The position numbers were made by a program, and so were the translations under genes. A model generated the notes under the pieces. The model ran no database searches, was not told the DNA's origin, and saw only the letters and a program-made list of their open reading frames with translations. Shown in pieces: positions 33,107 through 44,789 of a stretch of DNA of 64,000 nucleotides; the stretch's first letter is position 1, and every line of letters starts with the position of its first letter. Source of the stretch: Leptasterias polaris (Eukaryota > Echinodermata > Asteroidea > Forcipulatida > Asteriidae); NCBI GenBank assembly GCA_037783415.1, contig JAZGTN010000044.1, forward strand, positions 2,861,501 to 2,925,500, written 5' to 3'.

Positions 33107-33890
33107 GGGCTATTGGCAAATAATTATTGGTTTATAACCACCATACATTTGTTAAACTTTAAATACAAAACAACACCTCGTTGGCTCAGTGCTATAAAGG
33201 TAATTATTTGCAATTTCCTAAACTCGTAATGATCAAAAGGTCACTTAAAAATGCGTATAATTTTTTTTATTATACACCAATAAACCATATTTACCTGGAG
33301 CTCCAAAATATGCAAAAGCATTTAATGAAATCATGCAAATTACACTAATGACCTTTGTAGTCCTGAGCCGACGACTATTTTGCTTTATTTTGTGGATACA
33401 CCAAGTAAGGACACTGGTCTTTGACAATTACTAAAAGTATTCCCTATGAAATAAATCATATAATAACATAATTACATGTGATGATATTTAAATAATTATA
33501 TACGCCTATAAATTATAAAATAATGAATATTGATAGCTTTCCCAGAGATTTGATTGAATTTACGCAATAAAACAAAGTTCAACAGATGTTCGTTCTTGAG
33601 TGTCGGGATTTCTTATTTATTTCAGAATGTAAGGGTTCAGTCGCAGCAGTCATTTGTATGATATACTCCTGTAAATCCGATCATTATCTCACTCCGGAAA
33701 AGCCTTTGGATAAATAACAACAAACTCTTAATTATAAGGTAAAAGAGCCTACAACATGAGCAACATTTACCAATGCATGAACCAACTTAAAGCATGACTG
33801 ACCCTTGACCTAGATTCATACAAAAGCCAACATGTGTACATGATGCCTACTTCATTCTCTTTCAAAAAATAACTTGCATAGCTGCCTACT

Positions 33891-34376
33891 TAGGGGCGCA
33901 CCACACCAAATAAGCCAGAATTAATGCGCCAAGCTACTTATCATAATTTGTAAACCCACAACTTATTTTTAATTACAACGTTTTGGGGGTCATGCAATTA
34001 ATAGATTGTGTAAATATAATAATCTATCACAACCTGGGGGTTCTGTGCTTCAACTTTTGAGGAGACTTGATAAATTTAGGCGTTAAAGTTGGCCCTATTT
34101 GACCGGGTAAGTAGAGAAGTGCTTCACGAAAACTGGCAGCAAGTCGGTTTTGGAAAAATACAAATTTTCGCGTTTTTTTCTTCTGGGGTAGTTAGCAAAA
34201 ATTCCAAACGGCTGACCTGGCAAAAATTGAAAAGAATTCTGAAGTTCAGTCGTCCGAAAATATGTTTGATTGGTTTTCAAGAGGCTGAGAGACTTTCACG
34301 ATTTTTTGAGTATTTTTGAATATTTATCATTTAGCATTGGTTCCTATGGGAGTTTATTTAGTGTGGTGCGCCCTTA
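33891..34376. mobile_element. 486-bp nonautonomous DNA transposon with TIRs
   Basis: The left end TAGGGGCGCACCACACCAAA is matched by the inverted right end (TAAGGGCGCACCACACTAAA), about 21 of 23 positions including the following TAA. The interior has no transposase. No clear target duplication could be settled. Confidence 0.75.
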
Positions 34377-34480
34377 GAGTTTTGGTTTGTTTATGAAGTG
34401 CGCCCTCTCAAGGTCATTTTAGTACAGTTTTACATGGAGGGAGTTTCGATCTCAATTTGTTTTCCTATTTCTATCTAGAA

Positions 34481-34565
34481 ATGTCTCTTTTTGACACAAA
34501 CTATGACGCTGTACGGGTTATCTGGCTGTTCACCAAAGGCAGGAGAATCACCGGATGTTATAAAG
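34481..34565 (+). CDS. Possible first coding exon of an unidentified gene
   Basis: After an acceptor-like TTTCTATCTAG, an ATG opens a 28-codon peptide (MSLFDTNYDAVRVIWLFTKG and then RRITGCYK) ending at a strong donor AAAG|GTATGT in phase 1. Amino-acid composition and the donor look real, but no in-phase downstream exon was found before 36500 and the family is unknown. Confidence 0.3.
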
Positions 34566-34681
34566 GTATGTTTTAGATTATATATAGGCAGATTTTGTTG
34601 GGTTTTCAGTTTTCTATTTGTGTAATGGCGACTGTAGTGTAGGTTCGTTAACTTACTCAATCGTGTCAATGTAAACATATC

Positions 34682-34860
34682 GTTAGTCCGTAGAGATATC
34701 TGTCATTAATTGATGTGTTTGGTCTGTTTGCCTGCCCCATGCCTAGCCCTGGCGGAGGTTGACGTTCGTTAGTTCTGATTAACTCAATCGTTATATAGTC
34801 AGTAGAGATATTTGTCATTAATTGATGTGTTTGGTCTGTATGCCTGTCCCATGCCCAACT
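34682..34860 (+). repeat. Two-copy direct repeat, about 113-bp offset
   Basis: GTAGAGATATCTGTCATTAA plus TTGATGTGTTTGGTCTG and TGCCTG(C/T)CCCATGCC occur at about 34688-34745 and again at about 34801-34857. Confidence 0.85.
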
Positions 34861-35189
34861 GACGATACCTGCTGCGTGTTTATTTCACCCACGCTCTGGA
34901 CTCATCTGATTCTGAGCTAGATAATAATTATTGATCTACGCGTGCATCACACATATCCTGTCTCCGAGCTCCCTCCACTGCACTGAGCGACATTATTGTC
35001 ATTGAGAACTGACTCCATAAACCTGACTATGTTGACCATAATTCAAATTGCAAGGCAACACAAACAAACTCATGTTAGACCCATGACCACTCATCCCTTT
35101 CCCGTGGCTGTAGAGTCTATTGCTATGGAGGATATAAGTTGTCTGTCTTTCCACGGATTACAAAGAATGTACAATTCACTACTACTAGT

Positions 35190-35250
35190 CCCATAAATAG
35201 GGCCAATCCACTAAAGATACAAAGTGGATGAGCTCTATTTATGGGGCTAA
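35190..35250. repeat. Imperfect hairpin
   Basis: CCATAAATAGGGC and ATCCACTAA pair with AAAGTGGATGAGCTCTATTT and TATGG shortly downstream. Possibly a degraded small foldback element. Confidence 0.45.
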
Positions 35251-35599
35251 CTACAACAAAAGTGAGTGACGATGAATAACTACATCCATGTATGCACACT
35301 GCAGTAACCACCAACTACTAGTGTAGCAATACAAATATTGACTGCATTGAGTACTATTGTTAAAACTACGACTCCCGTGGTGATCTTCGGCGCATTCTAT
35401 TCCAAAAGGCAAGGCCTTAAAGACCGCTCCAGGGATCACCGAGGGAGTCATAAAGTGTTAACCATAGGCTCTAGCACGAGCACTGGCACTAGCAGTCAAT
35501 ATTTGTTTATGAACACCCCCCCCCCCATACACATATTGTTTCTGAGCACTTAGTATAATGTCTACATGTAGGTACCACAAAGCTGCTTTTGCTACGAGT

Positions 35600-36530
35600 A
35601 AAGTACATTGTTTGCTGCATGTATAGTTTGCATGGCTTTCTAGTAAAAACAAGACATATTATGCGATGTGCTCTAAACCAATCAGAATCTTAAAAAGGGG
35701 TGTTCTAAAGTAATATTAAAAGTGACAAAGAAGTTGTTGGCTTCAATAGTAGAATGCGTTTTATGGTAATGGAAAAGTTGTTGATGAGCAGTGTCTTATC
35801 TTGTTTGTTATTTTCAGATTGGTAATTAATTGACATGGAGGACCTACATCATTGTTGGTTGGGAGGCCCCAGCTGGCTAGCATGGCCATGCTTGCTCCCC
35901 AACATTGACAATTTGAATCAAAGATCAGACTACATCTTTTCTCAGTGCTGGGTCCATAGAAAGTCATATACCAAAAATGGGATAGATACAAACATCCAAT
36001 AAGAACATTTTCACTAAGTAAAATAAGGTTCCATATTTTGGTACAAGATTGTACTTTTAATCATAGTGAAAAATGAGGGTGGGTGGGGAAGGGGGACTTA
36101 ACATCTTTCTTTCTATATTTAAAAAAATTACTTTCTTTTGAGTAAATCATTGAGTGAAAACAGAACTGGACGTTTTTAAAAGCATTTGATTTTGGTTTGT
36201 TCATGACTTTTCGATCTCCTTTTGACAATTTTCTCCGCAGTTGTGTTTTTGTGATTGATTTCTCAGCTAGTTCAGTCTGTGCCAACATCTGAGAAAGCCA
36301 ACTCTACTAATGAGCGTCTGGCAGTACTACTTTAAGGAGCTCACCTTTAAGTGATGAAGCTGTGAGATGAGGCAGAAGTTGATCAAGAGTGGAGACACCT
36401 CAGAATAGAGCCAGTTGACGGAGAGACATCCCCAGAATTGGATAACAACAAGGTGTGGACCATGTTTACGGGTAAAAATCATTATCTCTTTTGTCTCTCT
36501 CTTTTGAGAAAATTATCTAAATGTATACTC
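35600..36530. other. Intergenic, nothing identified
   Basis: AT-rich sequence with acceptor-like tracts (for example TTTTCTCCGCAG at 36240) but no exon that can be supported. Confidence 0.35.
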
Positions 36531-36537
36531 TCTTTAA

Positions 36538-36690
36538 AGGTAATTGCACTTTGGGTAATTATGAAAGACCAATTACTTGGTGTACCCCAACAATATGCAT
36601 AAAATAACAAACCTGTGAAAAATTTGGCTCAATTAATCATCGAAGCTGCAAGAAAATAATGAAAGATAGAAATACCTTTGTTTATATGCA
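36538..36690 (+). mobile_element. Half copy of a TTAA-flanked Kolobok-like MITE
   Basis: After a TTAA (36534-36537) comes AGGTAATTGCACTTTGGGTA, then CATAAAATAACAAACCTGTG and AAGAAAATAATGAAAGA, matching the left half of 49550-49933. Confidence 0.7.
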
Positions 36691-36719
36691 CATTATTTAA
36701 ATCGTTAAGTCAAAAACCT

Positions 36720-37690
36720 TTACACCAATCCTAACCCTTACCAAGTGAGTTTTTAATTTATGCACTTTAGTTTCAAACTTTTAAGAAACAACCCTAACCC
36801 CAGCCCAAACCCTATCTTCTAACCCTACTTTTGATCAACCCTAACCCCAACCCTAACCCTAACCATACTTTGATTAAAAAAACCTAACCCTAACCCTAAC
36901 CCTAACCCTAACCCTAACCCTAACCCTAACCCTAACCCTAACCCTAACCCTAACCCTAACCCTAACCCAAACCCTAACCCTCACAAAGTAAGTTTTTATG
37001 CTTATTAAATTGAAATGGTTGATCAAAAACCCTAACCCTAACCCTACACTTAACCCTAACCCTACACTTAACCCTAACCCTTATCAAGTAAGTTTTTATG
37101 CTTAATAATTTAAAAAGGTTAATCAAAAACCCTAACCCCTAACCCCTAACCCTAACCCTAACCCTATCTCCTAACCCTACTTTTGATCAACCCTAACCCT
37201 ACTATTGATTAAAAAACCTAACCCTAACCCAACCCTAACCCTAACCCTAACCCAACCCCAACCCTAACCCCAACCCTAACCCTTACAAAGTAAGTTTTTA
37301 TGCTTATTAATTATGGTTGATCAAAAACCCTAACCCTAACCCTAACCCTACACTTAACCCTAACCCTTATCAAGCAAGTTTTTATGCTTAATAATTTAAA
37401 ATGGTTAATCAAAACCCTAACCCTAACCCTTACCAAGTAAGTTTTTATGTTAATTAATTTTAAACTTTTGATCCAAAACCCTAACCTTAACCCTTACCCT
37501 TACCCTTCTTAAATAAGTTCTTTTGCTCATTAATTTAAAACTTTTTATCAAAAACCCTTACCCTAATCCCAACCCTAACCCTACTTTTGATCAAAAACCC
37601 TAACCCTAACCCTAACCCTAACCCTACTTTTAATCAAAAATCCTAACCCTACTTTTGATCAAAAACCCTTACCCTAACCTTAGCTGTTCC
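36720..37690 (+). repeat. Interstitial telomeric repeat (CCCTAA)n with spacers
   Basis: About 970 bases of CCCTAA and variants (CCCCTAA, CCCAA, CCCTTA). The longest pure run, about 14 units, is at about 36883-36967. Blocks are separated by a recurring spacer of about 45 bases that contains AAGTAAGTTTTTATGCTTAT and TTGATCAAAAA, giving a higher-order structure. The strand shown is the C-rich one. Confidence 0.95.
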
Positions 37691-37754
37691 CTTTTGTCAA
37701 TTTACTTGAAAATGAAGTCATATTTTAATCAATATGATTTATTATTGTGTGTAC

Positions 37755-38160
37755 AGGAATAATTCCTACTGGTCTCACGTGGAGCTTTGGAATCTACGAC
37801 AGAAAAGAAAGGCCACTCTGCAGAATGCAACAACACACATATTCTGAAGTATGAAATGCTGACGAAAGCAGATCCTCTGCAGAATAGATACCATGAACAA
37901 TGTAGGAGTCAATACATGATAACACAGATGGAATACCAGACATTCTGCATCAGACTGTTCCAAGGATACTAATTGTGCTCTGTAGAACTTTTGGTGCTTC
38001 GGTTTTACAACTCTAGAGTGTAACATCATGAAATGTTTTTAAATTAAGACATTTAGTCTGGATTCCAGTAAATATTGGATATTGTTCTGGATGTAAAGGA
38101 TCAAAGTTTTCTGGATATGTATTAAGTTCTTATTTATATATTTATTGCAAATAATAAACT
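37755..38160 (+). ncRNA. Possible transcript 3' end of unknown type
   Basis: An acceptor-like GTGTGTACAG at 37747-37756 is followed by non-repetitive sequence with no long ORF and an AATAAA near 38152. It could be a 3' terminal exon or a non-coding RNA; evidence is weak. Confidence 0.15.
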
Positions 38161-38699
38161 AATTGATCATAAAATATCCAAGCAAATATTAGTAAGTAAG
38201 TAAGAAACATAATAAGAAATACAAAACAAAGGCACAAAGGATGACCAATCTTCAAAACTTAAAAACCATTTGGTTAATGTTCAGGAATTATTTTTTACAA
38301 TTTATGGCTTCTGATTTTATATTAATATTTAAAATTTTAAGTTAAGCTTCTTATGGAAAAAGTTGGAATACAAATGTTAATTTCAGCTTTTGATATTTTT
38401 ATTAAAGAAGAAAACCATTAAAAACGCTTCGAAGTTAATTGTACAAAATATGTTGTTTTTATTTTTGTGCAAACAATGTTTTAAATAAAAAGGTACACTT
38501 TCAGCATCTTAACTTTCCTGGTTGTTTTTTTTTTATTTACTCTCTGTCCAAATTGCCAATGTTAATTTTATTAAGAGCACAAAATCAGGCTACTTAAAAC
38601 AAAAAAATCAGCGAGGACACAACAAATATAAAATAGTAACTTTATTTGAGGGAAATGCAATATCCTTTATAATGGGGAATTTTGATTTTTTAGGTTGTA

Positions 38700-38780
38700 G
38701 TTTCAAACAGCTAATTATTGCCGATGAGGGCGCCCTTTTAAATAACTAATTTTCGCCGCCGAGGGCGCCCTCTTAAATTA
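38700..38780 (+). repeat. Two-copy GAGGGCGCCCT repeat
   Basis: GCCGATGAGGGCGCCCTTTT and GCCGCCGAGGGCGCCCTCTT lie 38 bases apart, each followed by AAAT and AACT. Confidence 0.75.
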
Positions 38781-38867
38781 ACTTGTATAAACGTGCGTTT
38801 ATATTATACATATCACGTGGTTGTAATATTTATCACGGTTGCAAACTGTTGGTTTGTTGTGGATGCG

Positions 38868-38965
38868 CCGATGGCCTAGTGGACAAGGTTCACGCACGGA
38901 GAGCAAGATCGGAAGACCAAGTTGGGTTCGAGCCCCGGCAAGGACACAAGGTAAGAGTAAAAGGT
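38868..38965 (+). mobile_element. tRNA-derived SINE head
   Basis: A box-like GCGCCGATGGCCTAGTGGAC and B box TGGGTTCGAGCCCCGGC, spaced as in tRNA genes. The stems are not intact. A short AAGGTA-rich tail follows. Confidence 0.6.
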
Positions 38966-39059
38966 ATAAGGTAAACTAACATGCACTAACTAACACGCAC
39001 TAACAACCACCACGCACATGCACAGATGGGAACGGACGAAGGAAGGAAGGAGGGGAGAG

Positions 39060-39240
39060 GTGGAGAGAGAGAGAGAGGGGAGGTGTGGACAATTTTTTTT
39101 TAATTTAAAAAAAAAAAAATCAAAAAAAAAAAGTACGAAAAACCGAAAATTAACGGTCTTCCTTTTTTTTTTAATCGGCTGAAACGCACGCTCGTTAATT
39201 TTTTTCTATTTTCATTAAGAAATTTTTTTTTTATGGAAAA
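39060..39240. repeat. (GA)n and poly-A/poly-T low-complexity tract
   Basis: (GA)n, then poly-A and poly-T stretches. ORFs read across it are artefacts. Confidence 0.8.
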
Positions 39241-39432
39241 AAACGAAAATTGTGCTCTTAAAATGTGTGTTTTTGACAAGTAGACGCTGTTAAGGACCCT
39301 TATGTGCTTATTTTGATGCTCAACCTGCTCTACTGCATAAATTACGCATTTTGGTCCCCAAAAACCTTTGAAATAATGCTTAAATACTAAAATGTGCATT
39401 TTAAAGGGCTTAAAACTTCACTAACTTACATT

Positions 39433-39477
39433 TCCACCAAGTTATTATACACATTTCCACCAAGTTATTATACACAG
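39433..39477 (+). repeat. 24-bp direct duplication
   Basis: TTCCACCAAGTTATTATACA occurs twice in tandem. Confidence 0.9.
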
Positions 39478-39479
39478 AG

Positions 39480-41190
39480 TTCAGATCCGTCTGGTTAAGT
39501 ATTATGGAGGTAGAATAAGGGCCTTTAACGTTTTACATTACAATTTAGAAACATAATCTCATGTAATTTTCAACTTTAAATGTTACATATACCATGGAGA
39601 TAGCCCTCCATGCATTATAATGACTAAAAAGCACATTGCAAATAGCTTAGAAATAATTGATTCCCATGATTGACATAAAACTACAACTTAAATGAATATT
39701 TACAAGTTTCGTCCAGTGACAGCTTTATCTGAAACACTTCACATTATCTGATGTTTAAATTCGTTGTTCTTTAGAGCGAAACGGGAGCTCTATTTATTCC
39801 TATACAAATTTATCTAAACCTTCACGACAAATTTGACATGTTATTTACCTTCATAAACAAATATGAGTCCACAGAGCAGTTATGGTCAAGTACCCACGGT
39901 TATGTATCATTGTGAGTTGTTCATTTGAGACAGGGCACCAGACAAAAATGATCACTGACTGGTAAAATTGTGTAAGTCTAAACTTTTAAAAAGCATGAGG
40001 AAAACATCCTTTTTGATATGTGTAGAATTTGCATAGTGGAAAGCAAATTTGTTTCCTTATCTTACCCTTTATAGCACTCTAAAAACCTCAACAAGGCATA
40101 GCCAGTAATGTGACCGGGCGTCTTTTGAACGCCCTATTTTATTTTTTGGACTGAAAACTGTCGGAAGCCCTTGAAGACGCCCAGTTTATTTGGCTAAGTA
40201 AATACAAAAGTATTACAAGTTCTAAAAAAACCTGACCAGCACTCATCCAATGTTACAACATTGCCAACAAGTAATGTTTTTTTGCCGACAGTGAAAAATA
40301 ATAAAATCTGATGACGATCCTTTTCTTCATTTCATATTAGCCCCAGAAACTCTCTGGCCCTGTCCTGGGAGAATAGGTTGACACTTGCGTCGTATCTTAA
40401 CCCTCTGCATTCTGTTATACATTGTTTCAGTTTGTAATATTTTGCTTCCCTCAAAAGCCAAGCCGCCTGCGCTATACCTTTGTGGTTTTATGACCTGGTT
40501 TATGACCCTTTTGGTGAGCCATAGTGTTCTTTTTACATGGAAATAGTGTTGACATGCTGGTTTGTAGCTTTGGAATAAACTGGTAGAAACAGTTTAATAA
40601 CAGTTAACTGGAAATCTCAAGGTTTTTTTAACTGATTTGGAAATTAATAGGTGCACAATATTTGTAAAGGTATATTAATGTGTCCTTATTGTAATATAAA
40701 CAGTCAGATGTGATTACATAAAAGTTCCTGTGACATCCAAGGATTGCATGTTTTAGTTGGAACAGTTTGTGTACAACAAATTTCCATTCCTACTTACAGG
40801 GAAAACATAAAAAATACTTGAATGAAAGTCAATGTAATAAAGAATGTAATGATTTAGAAAAAAGAAAAAACCCTACCTAACTACCCTATTTGAGTTACGC
40901 CAACTTGACCATTTTTTTAGTGTCTAGAACCCTCAAATTATGTACTCTAGGGTGTAAAATGTTAGCGCTGCCCCATTACACCCTTGCCCAGGTTTGCATC
41001 TCCTGGACCCCCACTAAATGCCTCGGGCAAGCGCTTGGGATCAAATTTAATGTCAAACCCACAGCTGAGCCCAGTTGCCCCTAAAATTTGGACACTCTGT
41101 TTTTCAATCCAGTCAAATTTGGACCTTATTTTTAAATTCTCGATAAAAGCCTGGCTAGGTCAACGCTAAACTATTCTTACATACAGGGAC
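39480..41190. other. Intergenic, nothing identified
   Basis: AT-rich with no supported coding sequence or clear repeat. Confidence 0.4.
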
Positions 41191-41191
41191 A

Positions 41192-42365
41192 TCATAGCTG
41201 ATCTAAATGAGTTTGTTTACAAAATATAAGATGTTCAGCTTGTCATTTTTATAAAGGACCGTGATCAGTTTCGAACGAACATTTTATTATTACAGTTATA
41301 CACAGTCCCTATATGACTATTAAAGTTAGCTCATTTGCATTTTGTTCAAATCTAGTTGAAAATACCTGAATTCAAAACCCAAAAACAGTAGCAATAACAA
41401 TATATACAATAAAGGTCTGTTTACATTATTCAAGACATTATAAGAACACTTTATTGACTTTTGTACTTTGTTAAAAAAATTCTTGGCATACATATACTGT
41501 ATGTCCAGTCGTTGGTACATGCGGTTTTAAATTATCACCTGAGGACTAGTAAGTGAGAACGATGATGTCCTGTAAATGTTGTGTAAACAGACCCTTTTAC
41601 AATGTGTTTTATCAAATATCAACATAATAAGCCTACCTCAATATCCCAGAATTCTATAAGTTACAGAGTTGAGGTTGCTTGATGCAGAGAGAAGATGACG
41701 TGTTTGAATTCATGGTTAAGACGGGTGCCAAGTGTTCTCTTCAACCGAGCTTGCGTGCATCTCTCATTAGAACTGAGGCGTTTAATTGTCCGATCATCTT
41801 GAATGTACTGCAATAAAAACCCATGTTTGCATAAAATTACTCCAGCCAAAGATCAACAACTTCTTATAACAGTCTTTGGGTTGTGATGAATCTTTAAAAC
41901 CACTTCAGGCATGTCCTGCTCTCAAGTAACTCTATCTACGATTTTAACCTCAGACAACTAAGAGCCATGCAAGGGAGACATGGGAGGGTGCTGGTAAGGA
42001 GGAAGACAGATAGGCCTACAGATAGGATCCAGAGGGGTAAGAGGATATGTCATACGATCCATCCAGAGGGGTAGTAGGACATAGATGGCAGATACATGAA
42101 ATAGAGTTTGGATGAATGGAGGAGATGTCTATTGGTTAAGTGTATTGACAAAGTACGTTGCCCTATAGAAGGGTAACATGTAGGGGGATTATCCATAGAG
42201 ACATCAAAGTGGGGTGCATGTTGGGGATTGTAAAGCTAAGTCAGCACTAAACAACTACACATGTACATTAATCTGGACACCATAGCTGATCTAATTGATT
42301 TTTTTCTGAAAATATAAGATGTAAGCAGCTTTTGGTTTCTTTAAAGTAGGACCGTGATCAGTCAG
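41192..42365 (+). repeat. Pair of dispersed direct repeats at each end of a 1.1-kb interval
   Basis: 41192-41277 and 42278-42362 share CATAGCTGATCTAA, AAAATATAAGATGT and GGACCGTGATCAGT in the same order. The interval has G-rich purine stretches (GGATCCAGAGGGGTA-type modules near 42025-42075) but no gene. Confidence 0.7.
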
Positions 42366-42504
42366 GGGATATATTTATGGGGTAGATCCGGAGGGTAGAA
42401 ATAAGGGGTATGTCTGGGGTGAACTGAAAGGTACATAAGAGCAAAAAGGAATGTTCAGTTTTGAGCAAAGCAATGGTTAAAAAAGTGTTGCATATTATAG
42501 ATAA

Positions 42505-42970
42505 TTTTGGGTTGAACAAATAAAAAATTGATTAGAGCAGGTTTTGAGCCAACGACCTCCTGATTAACGTGCCAGCGCTCTACCAACTGAGCTATCTAGC
42601 CCTATGTTGGCGGTCTCCCTATTTTTGTCAATATCTTCGTTCGGGGGGTGCCAGTCACAAACATTCAACCACATACCCAAGGTGATCCCCTGGCTGCCGC
42701 TTTCCAGGTTGTATCGAATACTTAGGTGTGATCCGTGGCTACACGGCAGTTAACGGTTGTGTGGCTTCTGACTGGCACCCCCCCACCCCCCCGAACAAAG
42801 ATATTGACAAATTAGGGAGACTGCCAACATAAGGCTAGATAGCTCAGTTGGTAGAGCGCCGGCACGCTTATCCGGAGGTCATTGGTTCAAATCCCGCTCT
42901 AGTCAATTTTTCAACCCCGAATCATTTAAAATTTACACAGTCAGATTCCCTAGTGGTTTATTATTTGATA
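42505..42970. mobile_element. Foldback element with tRNA-like arms (complete copy)
   Basis: The left arm (minus strand) and right arm (plus strand) each carry a tRNA-like unit: GGCTAGATAGCTCAGTTGGT (perfect A box and D-stem) and GGTTCAAATCCC (B box). Arms of about 145 bp flank a centre with AAGGTGATCCCCTGGCTG and TGGCTACACGGCAGTTAACG. In the right arm the acceptor stem (GGCTAGA/TCTAGTC) pairs with one wobble, but the T-stem and anticodon stem do not, so these are not functional tRNAs. Other copies: 16440-16479 with 21104-21330, 51655-51890, 56185-56470, 56880-57230. Confidence 0.8.
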
Positions 42971-42974
42971 TATT

Positions 42975-44610
42975 TAAGATAATGTAGATCTTTTTTTTAA
43001 CTCACCAGAACTTCAAAAAAATGAGTTAAGTTTGAACTGATGAATCTTCATTCCAGGAATCTCTTTACAGGAAGTTTCTGCACAAAGACCGAGAATATTC
43101 TGTGGAAAAAGATGTATATACAAAGCAAATTTTAGAAAAATGGAAATCTTAATGCAGGCAGTTGCAGTAATTATTAAGCATTGAGTGCACCTGTGGCTTC
43201 ACTGGGTTCTTAAACCAATTTTATACAACCATATAATTCTATTAAAACTTTCATACCGTAAGAAAAAATTGAAGTTTCCAAACAAAGGAGGACATTTCTT
43301 AATACAATGATTTATCAACCAGATCTTAATGCTAGGTCCAATTTCTGGCTGATCTGACCCCTAAAGTTTGATTTGTATTTTAAATATTTATTTTTATACA
43401 TTTTGAGAAAGTTATGAGCAGTCATTAAGGTACTGCATGCATAAAAAACTGCAAATATTAAGTGGTAGTAAATTAAAACTAAAAAATAATTGTTGGGATT
43501 TTAACATTGTCTCATACCCATCAGCTATTGTCTCATATCCACCAGCCTAATGCATATTTTTCATTGTCCGTGGCATATGCACAAGTTTTTGAAAACTTCT
43601 CGTTTTAAACAGCTCATTATCTGTCAAAATTCATTCAGGAAAAATCTTGGGGACTTAGGTGGCAATAGGCGTGCCGGGTGAAATCCAATGTCCTAACAAA
43701 AAATAAATAAATAAATAAATGCACATGACCAGACTTGCATTTACAACATTATCACCAGATCAAACCACATTATTTTTCTGCCATTTGCATGCACCACCTT
43801 TTCTCTGAACACATTGAGATTCTATGGAACCCTTCTTTGGAATAGAATTGATGGAAACAAAATCAAGGTCATTTGCAGTTTGTTTTGAGAACTTTTATGA
43901 AAAAAAATATTGTGTTTCATTATCAAGATAACTTCTCTTTTTCATTTTTCACTTTCATGACTAAGAGTTTAAAGTTATGATTAACTTTCTTTCTTGTTTC
44001 AACCTACTTCCTCAGGTCCTTTTTGCTTTGTTTGTTTATCTCATTATATTATTATTATTCTTTTATTTTCGTTAACACGTTGTTTATTTAAACTTCCTAC
44101 AAATACTTGTATTGCATTGGAACTAAATGTTGAGTTGAATTGAAATCGAATTGGTTTTATACCAGGTTTGTTTGCTGCCAGTCACAATATCAACAGTTGA
44201 AAGTTAATGTTTAATCAATAAGGCCTAGCCATAAATCACAAAAATTCCCCTTGAAAGAAAGTATCCGTCACTCTCATCAGCTGATGGCGTAATGATAGCT
44301 GCTACTTAAATCATTTGAATGATGACTAGGTGTATGGTCAGTGGGGGTGGAACAGAGTGCCAGAAAAGTGGGATGCATGTTTGGGATTGATACAGTATGC
44401 CACCAGTGTGCCATTTTTGACAGCACAATTTGCAAGCTGTATTGCTTTCTTAAATTCTAAATTTGGGCATAAATTGCGCTCACATGTACTGTACATTGAG
44501 TGAGTTAACTGCAGTGCCAGATTTTTTGTGAATAAATCAATGCACAAGTTCTCACAGGATTTCGTTGAAGTTTTTTTACAGGTACGAAACATTTTGCTTG
44601 AAATCAAATT
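42975..44610. other. Intergenic, nothing identified
   Basis: AT-rich; a short (AAAT)n lies near 43705. No supported gene. Confidence 0.4.
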
Positions 44611-44634
44611 GAATGTTTTTTCTATTGGTCTTGA

Positions 44635-44785
44635 GCCAAAATGAGATCCAAGACCAAGACAGTGGGGTCCGAGACCAAGACCAAGACCAGGAAGTCCGAG
44701 ATCATGCATGCTCAAGGCCAAGACCACGGAAATTTGGTCTCGAGACTGTTCTCCAGACCAAGACCAGTCTCAAAGACTACAACAC
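44635..44785 (+). repeat. GACCAAGACC-type repeat
   Basis: Modules of AAGACCAAGACC and GGTCTCGAGAC in both orientations, ending CTCAAAGACTACAACACTGG. It resembles a dispersed repeat found in many animals; family not assigned. Confidence 0.6.
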
Positions 44786-44789
44786 TGGT

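Noticed and set aside
42540..42905. Two functional tRNA genes in opposite orientation
   Set aside because: The A box and D-stem are good, but the anticodon and T stems are mismatched and position 33 is not T; the units recur as repeats.
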